A DNA stretch of 64,000 bases, taken from assembly GCA_963708775.1 (NCBI GenBank), contig CAVPTI010000010.1:372001-436000 (forward strand). The letters run 5' to 3'. The position numbers and the translations under genes were made by a program. The DNA is from JAGVSR01 sp963708775 (lineage in GTDB: Bacteria > Pseudomonadota > Alphaproteobacteria > Rhizobiales > Hyphomicrobiaceae). The notes below the pieces were generated by a model, which saw nothing but the letters and a program-made list of their open reading frames with translations, searched no databases and was not told the DNA's origin. The first letter of the stretch is position 1. Each line of letters starts with the position of its first letter. Below are positions 37,569 through 46,955 of this stretch, one piece after another.

Positions 37569-37640
37569 CGCGGTCCTCGCGCCGAGGCAACCCGTCAGCG
37601 ATCTCGCGCAACAGACGTCCGCACCTCCGGAGACCGGTCC

Positions 37641-38990
37641 ATGACGGCCGAAACCGTAGCCAAAAAAGTTTTCATCAAAACATTTGGCTGCCAGATGAAC
37701 GTCTATGACAGCGAGCGCATCACCGAAGCGCTTGCCGGCGATGGCTATGCCGAAACCGCCGAAATTGAAGACGCCGATCTCGTCATCCTCAACACCTGCC
37801 ACATCCGCGAGAAAGCCGTCGAAAAGGTCTACTCCGATCTCGGCCGCATCCGCGATGTCCGCGATCAGCGCCGCCGCGAAGGCAAGGATACCCTTGTCAC
37901 CGTCGCAGGTTGCGTTGCGCAAGCCGAAGGCGCGGAGATCTCGCGCCGCGCACCGGTCGTCGATCTCGTCGTCGGCCCGCAGAGCTACCATCGCCTTCCG
38001 GAACTCCTACAGCGCCGCTCAGCCACCGGCGAGCGCCTCGTCGAGACCGCGTTTCCAGACGATGAAAAGTTCGCGCATCTGTCGCCCAAGCGTCAGGTCC
38101 GTTCGGCGACAGCATTTCTCACGATCCAGGAAGGTTGCGACAAGTTTTGCACCTTCTGCGTCGTGCCCTACACGCGCGGCATGGAGTATTCGCGCTCCGT
38201 TGCAGACCTCGAGAAAGAAGCCAGAACGCTGGTTGAAAACGGCGTACGCGAGCTCACGCTCCTCGGCCAGAACGTCAATGCCTACCACGGCGTCGCTGAA
38301 ACAGGCGCGGAGACATCGCTTGCCGGGCTGATCCGTCGTCTTGCCGGCATCGATGGCCTGGAGCGCATCCGCTACATGACGAGCCATCCGCGCAACATGA
38401 GTGATGATCTCATCATCGCTCATGCGGAAGTGCCCAAGCTCATGCCCTACCTGCATTTGCCCGTGCAGTCGGGCTCTGATCGCATTCTCGCCGCCATGAA
38501 TCGCAAACACACCGCGGAAGATTACCTTCGCGCGATCGAGCGGGTTCGTGCAGCACGACCCGACATCGCCCTTTCGACCGATATGATTGTCGGCTTCCCC
38601 GGCGAGACCGACCAAGATTTCGACGAAACCTTGCAATTGGTGAAAACCGTCGGCTTCGCGCAGTCTTACTCCTTCAAGTATTCCTCCCGCCCGGGCACGC
38701 CCGCCGCCAACATGGACGACCAAGTGCCGGAAGCTCTGAAGTCGGAGCGCTTGGCGCGACTGCAATATGTTTTGAACAACCAGCACGAGCGGTTTAACGC
38801 CGCCACGGTGGGGCAGACAGTGCCCGTGCTTTTCGAACGCATGGGCAGAAGTGACGGCCAGCTCGTCGGCCGCTCACCCTACCTCCAACTCGTGCAAGCC
38901 AGAGCTGACGCGACCCTTTTGGGCAAAATCCTACCTGTATCGATCCGTGGCCACGGCCCCGGCAGTCTTTCAGGTGTCGTCGCAGCCTGA
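37641..38990 (+). CDS. miaB: tRNA-2-methylthio-N6-dimethylallyladenosine synthase
   Basis: MiaB is a radical-SAM methylthiotransferase that makes ms2i6A37. The product is 449 residues. It has the N-terminal UPF0004 domain with KTFGCQMN, LNTCHIREKA and VAGCVAQAEG (three cluster cysteines). The radical SAM motif is GCDKFCTFCVVPYTRG, and a TRAM domain is at the C-terminus. The ATG at 37641 matches the family start. It is the first gene of the long rightward miaB-to-pnp stretch. Confidence 0.97.
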   Translation: MTAETVAKKVFIKTFGCQMNVYDSERITEALAGDGYAETAEIEDADLVILNTCHIREKAVEKVYSDLGRIRDVRDQRRREGKDTLVTVAGCVAQAEGAEISRRAPVVDLVVGPQSYHRLPELLQRRSATGERLVETAFPDDEKFAHLSPKRQVRSATAFLTIQEGCDKFCTFCVVPYTRGMEYSRSVADLEKEARTLVENGVRELTLLGQNVNAYHGVAETGAETSLAGLIRRLAGIDGLERIRYMTSHPRNMSDDLIIAHAEVPKLMPYLHLPVQSGSDRILAAMNRKHTAEDYLRAIERVRAARPDIALSTDMIVGFPGETDQDFDETLQLVKTVGFAQSYSFKYSSRPGTPAANMDDQVPEALKSERLARLQYVLNNQHERFNAATVGQTVPVLFERMGRSDGQLVGRSPYLQLVQARADATLLGKILPVSIRGHGPGSLSGVVAA

Positions 38991-39109
38991 TAATCCGCGA
39001 TTTGCGTGGGCATGTGGTGCGGTATCGTTGATTCCCGCCCCATCCGCCCTATGATGGCTACCGAAGCCAGCGCTCGAATCGTCGGCCGCAGGCCTTCAGG
39101 AGATCGTAT

Positions 39110-40123
39110 TTGACCGGAAATCGCGGGCAAACCGTGCCGGGCGCCGGACGAGCGTCCAAGACGCAGGCCGCGGAAGCGCGCCTCGTCATTCCCTTCGAAG
39201 ACAATCGCGCGCTGACCAGGGCGCTTGGTGAATTCGATGCGCATCTGGCCATGCTGGAGGACCGTCTCGGGATCGAGGCGCATCCCCATGGCAATGTGGT
39301 GATTCTCAAAGGCCCCGATCCCGCCTGCAAGCTCGGCCGCGAAGTGCTCGAGACAGTATATAAGCGCGCGCTGACGGGCGAAACGATCAGCGCCGGCGAC
39401 TTCGAGGGTCTCATCCGTCACGCGCGTCAGGAAAACGTCTCACCCTCGAGCGACGGCCAAGCACAAATTTCCACACGACGCCGTGTTGTGAAAGCGCGCA
39501 CGCTTGCGCAGAGTACCTACATCCGCGCGCTCGACAAAACCGATCTCGTCTTCGGTATTGGCCCCGCGGGTACTGGCAAAACGTACCTAGCCGTTGCCTA
39601 CGCCGCCCAGTGCCTCGAACGCGGCATCGTCGAACGCATCATTCTTTCGCGCCCCGCAGTTGAAGCTGGCGAACGCCTGGGCTTCCTCCCCGGCGACATG
39701 CGCGAGAAAGTCGATCCCTATCTGCGCCCGCTCTATGACGCGCTCGACGATGTGCTCCCGCCCGACAAGGTAGAAAAGGACCTTGAATCAGGAGTCATCG
39801 AAATAGCCCCTCTGGCCTTCATGCGCGGCCGCACACTTGCGAATGCCTTCGTCATTCTCGACGAAGCCCAGAACACCACGCCCATGCAGATGAAGATGTT
39901 TCTGACGCGTCTGGGTGAGAACTCGAAAATGGTCATCACCGGCGACCCGTCGCAGATCGATCTGCCGCCCGGCATCAAGTCGGGCCTCGACGAAGCGGTC
40001 AATCTACTCAACGGCGTCACTGGAATAGAAATGGTCCGCTTTACGCAAAGCGACGTCGTCCGCCGTGATCTCGTCGCGCGCATTGTGGAAGCCTACGATC
40101 GTGCCGCAGGCAAGAAGCCCTGA
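39110..40123 (+). CDS. ybeZ: PhoH-family P-loop ATPase (YbeZ)
   Basis: This 337-residue PhoH protein has the N-terminal KH-like segment of YbeZ, the Walker A GPAGTGKT, and VILDEAQNTTPMQMKMFLTR with ITGDPSQIDLP. The start is a TTG at 39110 with AGGAGA six bases upstream; no better ATG exists. YbeZ works with YbeY in rRNA processing and ribosome quality control. Its stop overlaps ybeY by one base (TGATG). Confidence 0.93.
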   Translation: MTGNRGQTVPGAGRASKTQAAEARLVIPFEDNRALTRALGEFDAHLAMLEDRLGIEAHPHGNVVILKGPDPACKLGREVLETVYKRALTGETISAGDFEGLIRHARQENVSPSSDGQAQISTRRRVVKARTLAQSTYIRALDKTDLVFGIGPAGTGKTYLAVAYAAQCLERGIVERIILSRPAVEAGERLGFLPGDMREKVDPYLRPLYDALDDVLPPDKVEKDLESGVIEIAPLAFMRGRTLANAFVILDEAQNTTPMQMKMFLTRLGENSKMVITGDPSQIDLPPGIKSGLDEAVNLLNGVTGIEMVRFTQSDVVRRDLVARIVEAYDRAAGKKP

Positions 40124-40659
40124 TGCCCGCCTCTGACCTAGGCCCGCGAAGTCGCGCGCCGCAAGGCGCGGATCCCTCGTGGCTGAATGTCGATGTCATC
40201 TTTGAAGATGATGGCTGGCAGAATCCATCGCTTGCGGAAACCTTGGTCCGCCAGGCAGCGACCGCACTTGCTGCCCACGAGATCGTGGGCCGCCTGCAGC
40301 CTAGCGAAGCGTGCATCGCGCTTTCGAGCAACGCGCACGTCCAGACGCTGAACGCCGGCTTTCGCGGCAAGGATCAGCCGACGAATGTTCTCTCCTTCCC
40401 TGCGCCTGAAAGCCCTGTTGCGCTCACGACCAAACAATTGGGCGATATCGTTATCGCGCGCGAAACCATTGAGCGCGAGGCGACGGAACGGGGCATCCCC
40501 TTCGCCGATCACTTGCGCCATTTGACGGTTCACGGACTGTTGCACCTTCTAGGCTACGACCACGAAACGGACGAGGACGCCTTTGAAATGGAAAGCCTCG
40601 AAACCGACATCCTCGCCCGGTTAGGCATTCCTGACCCGTATGGCGACCCCGAAGACTGA
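40123..40659 (+). CDS. ybeY: Endoribonuclease YbeY (16S rRNA maturation)
   Basis: This 178-residue protein has the zinc-binding motif HGLLHLLGYDH (H3XH5XH) and the preceding LGDIVIARETIEREA block. It is longer than the E. coli protein at the N-terminus, as in Alphaproteobacteria. It starts one base within the ybeZ stop. The pair is the usual one. Confidence 0.95.
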   Translation: MPASDLGPRSRAPQGADPSWLNVDVIFEDDGWQNPSLAETLVRQAATALAAHEIVGRLQPSEACIALSSNAHVQTLNAGFRGKDQPTNVLSFPAPESPVALTTKQLGDIVIARETIEREATERGIPFADHLRHLTVHGLLHLLGYDHETDEDAFEMESLETDILARLGIPDPYGDPED

Positions 40660-40676
40660 TGTGATATTCAACTCCT

Positions 40677-41804
40677 ATGACGCTACTCGAACCACACCGG
40701 AAGACCATGTCCACTGACGAAAAGGCCCCTAAGTCGCTCTCCGCCGATCCGCCTGGCGAAGAGCGCAAAGCGCCGTCGTCCTATGGCTGGGTCTCGGCGC
40801 TGCTAACAAAGCTCGGTCTCCAAAGTGGTCCTACGCTTCGCGACACGCTGGAAGACGCGCTGAAGTCCGGTGGCGATGCGGAGCAGAATTTCAGCGCCGA
40901 AGAGCGCGAGATGCTGATCCGCCTGCTGCGTTTCGGCGCCAGCCGCGTCGACGACATCATGGTGCCACGCGCCGATATCATCGCCGTGGAGGAGACCGAA
41001 CCCATTGGCGAAGTCGTCCGCCTTTTCGAAGAAGCCGGCATTTCGCGCATCCCGATCTACCATGAGACGCTCGATGATCCGCGCGGCATGGTCCACATCA
41101 AGGATCTGTTCCGCTGGATTTCCGCCGAAGCTGCGGGACGACCCCTGGTCGAGCCGCGTCTCAAGGGAGAGGAACGCGCGGTGGCCGTCCGCAAGGTCGC
41201 CGCCGACGATGTGGCTGAAAACGGCGAGCGCAAGCATAACTTGTCCCAAATCGACCTGAAGCGGCCGATCTCGGCGGCAAAAATTCGCCGCCCTGTCCTT
41301 TATGTCCCGCCATCGATGCCAGCGATGAGCCTTCTCATCCGTATGCAAACATCACGCGTGCACATGGCGCTCGTCGTGGATGAGTACGGAGGTACCGACG
41401 GCCTCGTGACGATCGAAGACCTCGTTGAACAGATCGTCGGCGATATCGAGGACGAACATGACGAAGCTGAAGCCGAGCACATCATTGAAGATGCTAAACT
41501 CGGCACCATCGCCTCGGGCCGCACGCCTGTTAGCGAACTCGAGGAATTGGTCGGCACCAAGCTCTTGACGGAAGATGAAGAGGAAGACATCGACACGTTG
41601 GGCGGCCTGGTCTTTGCGATCGTTGGCCGCGTGCCGACACGTGGCGAAATCATCCGCCACGCCTCCGGCCTCGAGTTTGAGATCTTGGAGGCCGATCCCC
41701 GTCGCGTGAAGCGGCTCAAGATTTTGCGCCCCCGAACGGCAACGTCAAAACCCGCAAACGAGAGTGCAGAGAAGTCCGATACCGGGGCCACAGGCTCGTC
41801 GTGA
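40677..41804 (+). CDS. CorC/HlyC-family CBS-domain protein
   Basis: This 375-residue protein has a pair of CBS domains (about 95-235) with VDDIMVPRADIIAVEETEP and a CorC_HlyC C-terminal domain (about 275-355). A DUF21 membrane domain is absent, matching CorC instead of TlyC-type transporters. It has been linked to magnesium/cobalt efflux and hemolysis, but the role is unclear. An in-frame ATG at 40707 (MSTDEKAPKSL) is a plausible alternative start. Its end overlaps lnt by 4 bases (GTGA). Confidence 0.88.
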   Translation: MTLLEPHRKTMSTDEKAPKSLSADPPGEERKAPSSYGWVSALLTKLGLQSGPTLRDTLEDALKSGGDAEQNFSAEEREMLIRLLRFGASRVDDIMVPRADIIAVEETEPIGEVVRLFEEAGISRIPIYHETLDDPRGMVHIKDLFRWISAEAAGRPLVEPRLKGEERAVAVRKVAADDVAENGERKHNLSQIDLKRPISAAKIRRPVLYVPPSMPAMSLLIRMQTSRVHMALVVDEYGGTDGLVTIEDLVEQIVGDIEDEHDEAEAEHIIEDAKLGTIASGRTPVSELEELVGTKLLTEDEEEDIDTLGGLVFAIVGRVPTRGEIIRHASGLEFEILEADPRRVKRLKILRPRTATSKPANESAEKSDTGATGSS

Positions 41805-43462
41805 CAGCAGTCGCGCGCTTGAGAGCGTTGCGTGATCGACTTCGCGCGCTGAGCGGCTGGCAACGCGCCTCTGTTTTGGTCAGCGCCGGCCTTGCGAGCG
41901 TCCTCGCGTTCGCACCGTTTTTCGTCTGGCCTATTCTGTTTTTGACGCTGCCTGTTCTCTACTGGCTCATCACCCCGCGATCGCCCGAGATCGTCTCGCG
42001 CGCCGTCCTTCGCCGAGCATTCGTTGACGGATGGTGGTTTGGCTTCGGCTACTTTTTCGCAGGGCTGTTCTGGATCGGCGAAGCGTTTCTCGTCGAAGCG
42101 GATATCTTCGGTTGGCTCCTGCCCTTCGCCGTGACGCTTCTGCCGGCGGGTCTCGCGCTCTTTTTCGGCTCGGCGGCGGCGATCTCGCGCGCTCTCTGGA
42201 GGCCGGGCCTTGCGGGTCTCCTCATCATGGCCGTCGTGTTTGCCGGCGCCGAGTGGCTGCGCGGCCACTTACTCACGGGCTTTCCGTGGAACGTCCTCGG
42301 CTACGCGCTGACGAGTTCGGACAGCTTGATGCAGTCAGCAGGACTCGTGGGGATTTATGGTCTGACGCTCTGGGCGGTTCTGATTTTTACGGCGCCCTTG
42401 GTTCTTGCGGCGGACGCTGACAGCGATGCATCATCTTTTGCAGCGATCGCACCAGCTCTCGCCCTCGCGGTGGTCCCGATAGCGCTCGCCGCAATCTATG
42501 GCAACGCGGTGCTTTCTTCGGCATCGCGCGCCGCCGCCGATGCACCCCGCGTACGCATTGTCCAGCCGAGTGTTCCGCAGCGCGAGAAGTGGCTCCCCGC
42601 CAAGCAAGGCGAAATCTTCCGCCTCCATCTCGATCTCACGCGCCGCAACCCCGCTGGTCAAGAAGACGACTTCAAAGGGATTGCACTGATCGTCTGGCCC
42701 GAAGCCGCGATGCCCTTCCGCCCGCTGGAACATCCCGAAGCGTTGCAGGCCATCGCCGATCTTCTGCCAGACAAAGGTCCGGTCCTGTTGTCCGGCGGGC
42801 TCCGCGTCGAGAAAGGCGGCACACCCGAAGCGCCGACCCTCAAGGCCTACAATAGCCTTCTCGCTCTCGACGATGCCGGCCAAGCGACGGCGATCTACGA
42901 CAAGATCCATCTGGTGCCGTTCGGAGAATACTTGCCGTTCCAGCCCGTGCTCGAAGCCATCGGTCTGCAACAGTTGACCAAACTTCGCGGCGGCTTCGCC
43001 GCTGGTCCCTCGCCGCGTCCGCTTCTGAACCTCCCCGGCCTTCCACCGATTGTCGGACTGATCTGCTATGAAGCGATCTTTCCCTCAGCCGTTGTCCAGG
43101 GCACGGAACGCCCAGGCCTCATCGTTAACATTACCAACGATGGCTGGTTCGGCAACACGACCGGACCTCGCCAGCATCTGCATCAGTCTCGTGTCCGCGC
43201 CGTGGAGGAAGGCCTGCCGCTCGTCCGCGCCGCAAACAATGGCATTTCGGCGATGATCGACGCGCACGGTCGTATCGTCGCCTCCCTCGACCTCAACGTG
43301 CAGGGCGTCATCGATCCGCCCATACCCCCAGTTGCCGTGCCACCGCCTTATGCCCGCTGGGGTGATGCCCTGTTCCTGCTGAATGCCAGCCTCTTCCTGA
43401 TCGGTGCGGGCGCTTTGGGGTGGCGGCGGCTTCGCACCGAGACGAAGGCATCCCTAGGTTGA
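41801..43462 (+). CDS. lnt: Apolipoprotein N-acyltransferase
   Basis: Lnt adds the third acyl chain to lipoproteins in the inner membrane. The 553-residue product has about six N-terminal helices and a carbon-nitrogen hydrolase domain. The triad regions are VWPEAAMPF (Glu), YDKIHLVPFGEYLPF (Lys) and GLICYEAIFP (Cys). The start is a GTG overlapping the CorC stop. It is consistent with the lipoproteins at 10.6 and 15.6 kb. Confidence 0.96.
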   Translation: MTAVARLRALRDRLRALSGWQRASVLVSAGLASVLAFAPFFVWPILFLTLPVLYWLITPRSPEIVSRAVLRRAFVDGWWFGFGYFFAGLFWIGEAFLVEADIFGWLLPFAVTLLPAGLALFFGSAAAISRALWRPGLAGLLIMAVVFAGAEWLRGHLLTGFPWNVLGYALTSSDSLMQSAGLVGIYGLTLWAVLIFTAPLVLAADADSDASSFAAIAPALALAVVPIALAAIYGNAVLSSASRAAADAPRVRIVQPSVPQREKWLPAKQGEIFRLHLDLTRRNPAGQEDDFKGIALIVWPEAAMPFRPLEHPEALQAIADLLPDKGPVLLSGGLRVEKGGTPEAPTLKAYNSLLALDDAGQATAIYDKIHLVPFGEYLPFQPVLEAIGLQQLTKLRGGFAAGPSPRPLLNLPGLPPIVGLICYEAIFPSAVVQGTERPGLIVNITNDGWFGNTTGPRQHLHQSRVRAVEEGLPLVRAANNGISAMIDAHGRIVASLDLNVQGVIDPPIPPVAVPPPYARWGDALFLLNASLFLIGAGALGWRRLRTETKASLG

Positions 43463-43535
43463 CGCCCAAGGTTTACGCACGTAGGAATTGCCACCCCAAT
43501 CTTTGGGCAACCAGGACATCCTCCGGACGGGAAAA

Positions 43536-44018
43536 GTGGCTGAGAAGTCTAACGAAACAGTCGAAACGGAAGAGAGCGACGAGCGGAGCAATTCCCGTCG
43601 CGCCAACCCGATCGACAAGCACGTGGGCGAGCGCGTGCGCATGCGGCGGATGCTTCTCGGCATGAGCCAGGAGCGGCTGGGCGAGAAACTCGGCCTCACG
43701 TTTCAGCAGGTGCAGAAGTACGAGAAGGGTGTGAACCGCATAGGCGCCAGCCGTCTGTTCGATCTGGCCCAGGTCCTTGGAGTTCCAATCCAATACTTCT
43801 ACGACAGCATGTCGTCAGCCGTGTCCGGCCATCTGTCAGCGCCCGGTTTCGCCGATAAGCCGGGCGACACGTACGTCGCAGATTTTCTCTCTAGCCGCGA
43901 TAGCGTAGAACTCAATAAAGCGTTCGCGCGCATCACGGATGCCCGCATCCGCCGCTCCATCGTGGACATGGTCCGCTCGATCGCGGGCGAAGACGCCACA
44001 ACGACTGCGCCGGAATAA
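43536..44018 (+). CDS. XRE-family helix-turn-helix regulator
   Basis: This 160-residue protein has an XRE HTH (about 28-85, with VRMRRMLLGMSQERLGEKLGL and QVQKYEKGVNRIGASRLFDL). A short C-terminal region ends in a helical ARITDARIRRSIVDMVRSI. It sits between lnt and metK, the usual position in Hyphomicrobiales. It may regulate metK or act more widely, as such regulators often do. The GTG at 43536 is chosen over a TTG at 43488. Confidence 0.88.
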   Translation: MAEKSNETVETEESDERSNSRRANPIDKHVGERVRMRRMLLGMSQERLGEKLGLTFQQVQKYEKGVNRIGASRLFDLAQVLGVPIQYFYDSMSSAVSGHLSAPGFADKPGDTYVADFLSSRDSVELNKAFARITDARIRRSIVDMVRSIAGEDATTTAPE

Positions 44019-44085
44019 GCAATTCACAAATGATCTGAGAACTTCGTTCAGGTGCGCCTTCACCGCGCTTGACCGGGTCGGCAAA

Positions 44086-44100
44086 GGCTGCAAAACAGCC
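44086..44100 (+). other. Small hairpin in metK leader
   Basis: GGCTG pairs with CAGCC around CAAAA, 50 bases upstream of the metK GTG. I looked for a known SAM riboswitch fold in the 132-base leader and could not draw one. This is a weak structural candidate only. Confidence 0.3.
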
Positions 44101-44150
44101 GCCAAACCTCGCCTTCAACTGATTTTCGCCTGATACACACGGGGGCCCCA

Positions 44151-45356
<1,206 letters not shown>

Positions 45357-45375
45357 TCGCGAAACCTAATCGACG

Positions 45376-45416
45376 AACGGCCGTGGAATGACAGTTCCGC
45401 GGCCGTTTTCTTTTTT
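45376..45416 (+). terminator. Intrinsic terminator after metK
   Basis: AACGGCCGTGGAA pairs with TTCCGCGGCCGTT (one G-T) with loop TGACAG, followed by a T-rich run TTCTTTTTTC. It lies 20 bases after the metK stop and 23 bases before trmB, so trmB may depend on partial read-through or on its own promoter. Confidence 0.88.
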
Positions 45417-45438
45417 CAGTGTCGGCAAACCGAGTGCC

Positions 45439-46143
45439 ATGACCGGCGAGACCGAAAAACCTTATGGAACTGACGTGCGCTCTTTCGGCCGCAAGCGCAG
45501 CCGAAAGCCCAGTCCGCGCCAACGTCACTTGATGGAAGATGCACTGCCACGCCTCCGCCTGGGCCTGGAAACACTCCGCAAGCAGCCCCTGCCCGAGCTC
45601 TTTGCCTCTCCCGTCACCGAAGTCTGGCTGGAGGTGGGCTTCGGCGGTGCTGAGCACCTGATCCATCAAGCGATCGCCAACCCGCATGTCGGCCTGATCG
45701 GCTGTGAACCGTTCGAAGACGGTGTCATCAAGGCGCTCACGGTCATCGAGCAACGTGGACTGCGCAACGTCCGTCTCCACCCCGACGACGTGCGCCCCCT
45801 TCTTCGCGCCCTTCCTTCCGCGTGCCTGTCGAAGGCCTTCATTCTCTTTCCCGATCCTTGGCCTAAGACGCGCCATGCCAAGCGCCGCCTCGTATCGAAA
45901 CCCTTCCTTGATCGCTTGGCCGAAGTCATGAGGCCCGGCGCCGAATTGCGCATCGCAACCGACATCGATGCCTACGCCCGCACCGTTCTTGAAGCCGCTA
46001 TCCCGCATCCAGATTTCAGCTGGACAGCGCGCCAGCCGAGCGATTGGCGTACACCCTGGCCGGACTGGCCCGGCACCCGCTACGAGGCCAAGGCCCTTCG
46101 CGAAGGGCGCCGCCCGATGTTTCTCACGTTCATTCGCGCTTAA
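45439..46143 (+). CDS. trmB: tRNA (guanine-N7-)-methyltransferase
   Basis: TrmB makes m7G46 in tRNAs. The 234-residue product has the SAM motif EVGFGGAEHLIHQA and the FILFPDPWPKTRHAKRRLV signature of the family. The ATG at 45439 (MTGETEKPYGTD) fits better than an upstream codon. Confidence 0.95.
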   Translation: MTGETEKPYGTDVRSFGRKRSRKPSPRQRHLMEDALPRLRLGLETLRKQPLPELFASPVTEVWLEVGFGGAEHLIHQAIANPHVGLIGCEPFEDGVIKALTVIEQRGLRNVRLHPDDVRPLLRALPSACLSKAFILFPDPWPKTRHAKRRLVSKPFLDRLAEVMRPGAELRIATDIDAYARTVLEAAIPHPDFSWTARQPSDWRTPWPDWPGTRYEAKALREGRRPMFLTFIRA

Positions 46144-46256
46144 CCCGGTCGCCTACAAAAAAGTTCGGTAAACGCGCGAAAACCGTCCACATCGGTCTTG
46201 CCAGAGACCACGCCATTGCGTACTTTCCAGCTGCTCATGATCATCTCAACTCTTGA

Positions 46257-46290
46257 GAGTGGGCCCGCAAGGGTCCGCTCTTTTTGTTTT
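46257..46290 (+). terminator. Intrinsic terminator upstream of rimP
   Basis: GAGTGGGCCC pairs with GGGTCCGCTC (two G-T pairs) around GCAA and is followed by TTTTTGTTTT. It lies 114 bases after trmB and 56 bases before rimP, so it may end the trmB transcript or attenuate the rimP-nusA-infB operon. Confidence 0.8.
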
Positions 46291-46345
46291 GATGGGTTGC
46301 AATCGTGATCTTGAGCGCGGATGAACAACCCGGGCCCCCAGCGGA

Positions 46346-46953
46346 ATGCAGGCCGAAGCACGTACGAGCGACGACAGGTTCTATAGCGAAACCGGCTTAG
46401 CCGCGACGCTCGCTGGGCTTGTGGCGCCGGTGCTTGAGAATTTGGGTTATCGCCTTGTCCGCGTGAAGATTTCCGGCCGTGACGGCCAGACGGTGCAGAT
46501 CATGGCCGAACGCCCTGATGGCTCCATGACGATCGAAGACTGCGAAACCGTCTCTCGCGAACTCTCGCCGCTGCTCGATGCCCACGATCTTATCTCCGAC
46601 GCCTATCGTCTGGAGGTGTCGTCCCCCGGCATCGACCGCCCGCTGGTGCGCGCCAGCGACTTCGAAAACTGGGCTGGGCACCTCGCCAAGATTGAATTGC
46701 GCGAGCCGGTCGATGGCCGCCGCCGCTTTCAAGGGCAAGCTCGAAGGCTTCGAAGACGGCGAAGTGCGCGTCGAACTGGACTTGCCCGAGATCGGCGCCA
46801 CGACCATCAGGATTCCCGCTGAGCCTCGTTTCCGAGGCCCGGCTGGTAATGACTGACGACTTGATCCGCGAGGCACTCACTCGCGCCAAAAAACAAGGAC
46901 GTTCCGGCTTCGCGGATGGCGCGGAACCGGACGACTTCGAGGTGGAGAACTAG
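46346..46953 (+). CDS. rimP: Ribosome maturation factor RimP (two frame breaks)
   Basis: RimP is required for 30S maturation. The sequence has the N-terminal GLAATLAGLVAPVLENLGYRLV and YRLEVSSPGIDRPL signatures. The frame breaks twice: an extra T in TTT at 46727-46729, and an extra base near 46818. Reading across gives FKGKLEGFEDGEVRVELDLP, then SLVSEARLVMTDDLIREAL, and a C-terminal FEVEN ending at the TAG at 46951-46953. The repaired product is about 201 residues. The nusA ATG follows two bases later, the usual layout. The breaks are probably assembly errors. Confidence 0.9.
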
Positions 46954-46955
46954 CC

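Noticed and set aside
44019..44150. SAM riboswitch in the metK leader
   Set aside because: The leader could not be fitted to the SAM-I, SAM-II or SAM/SAH folds that I know; only a 5-bp hairpin is visible. An Infernal search would settle it.
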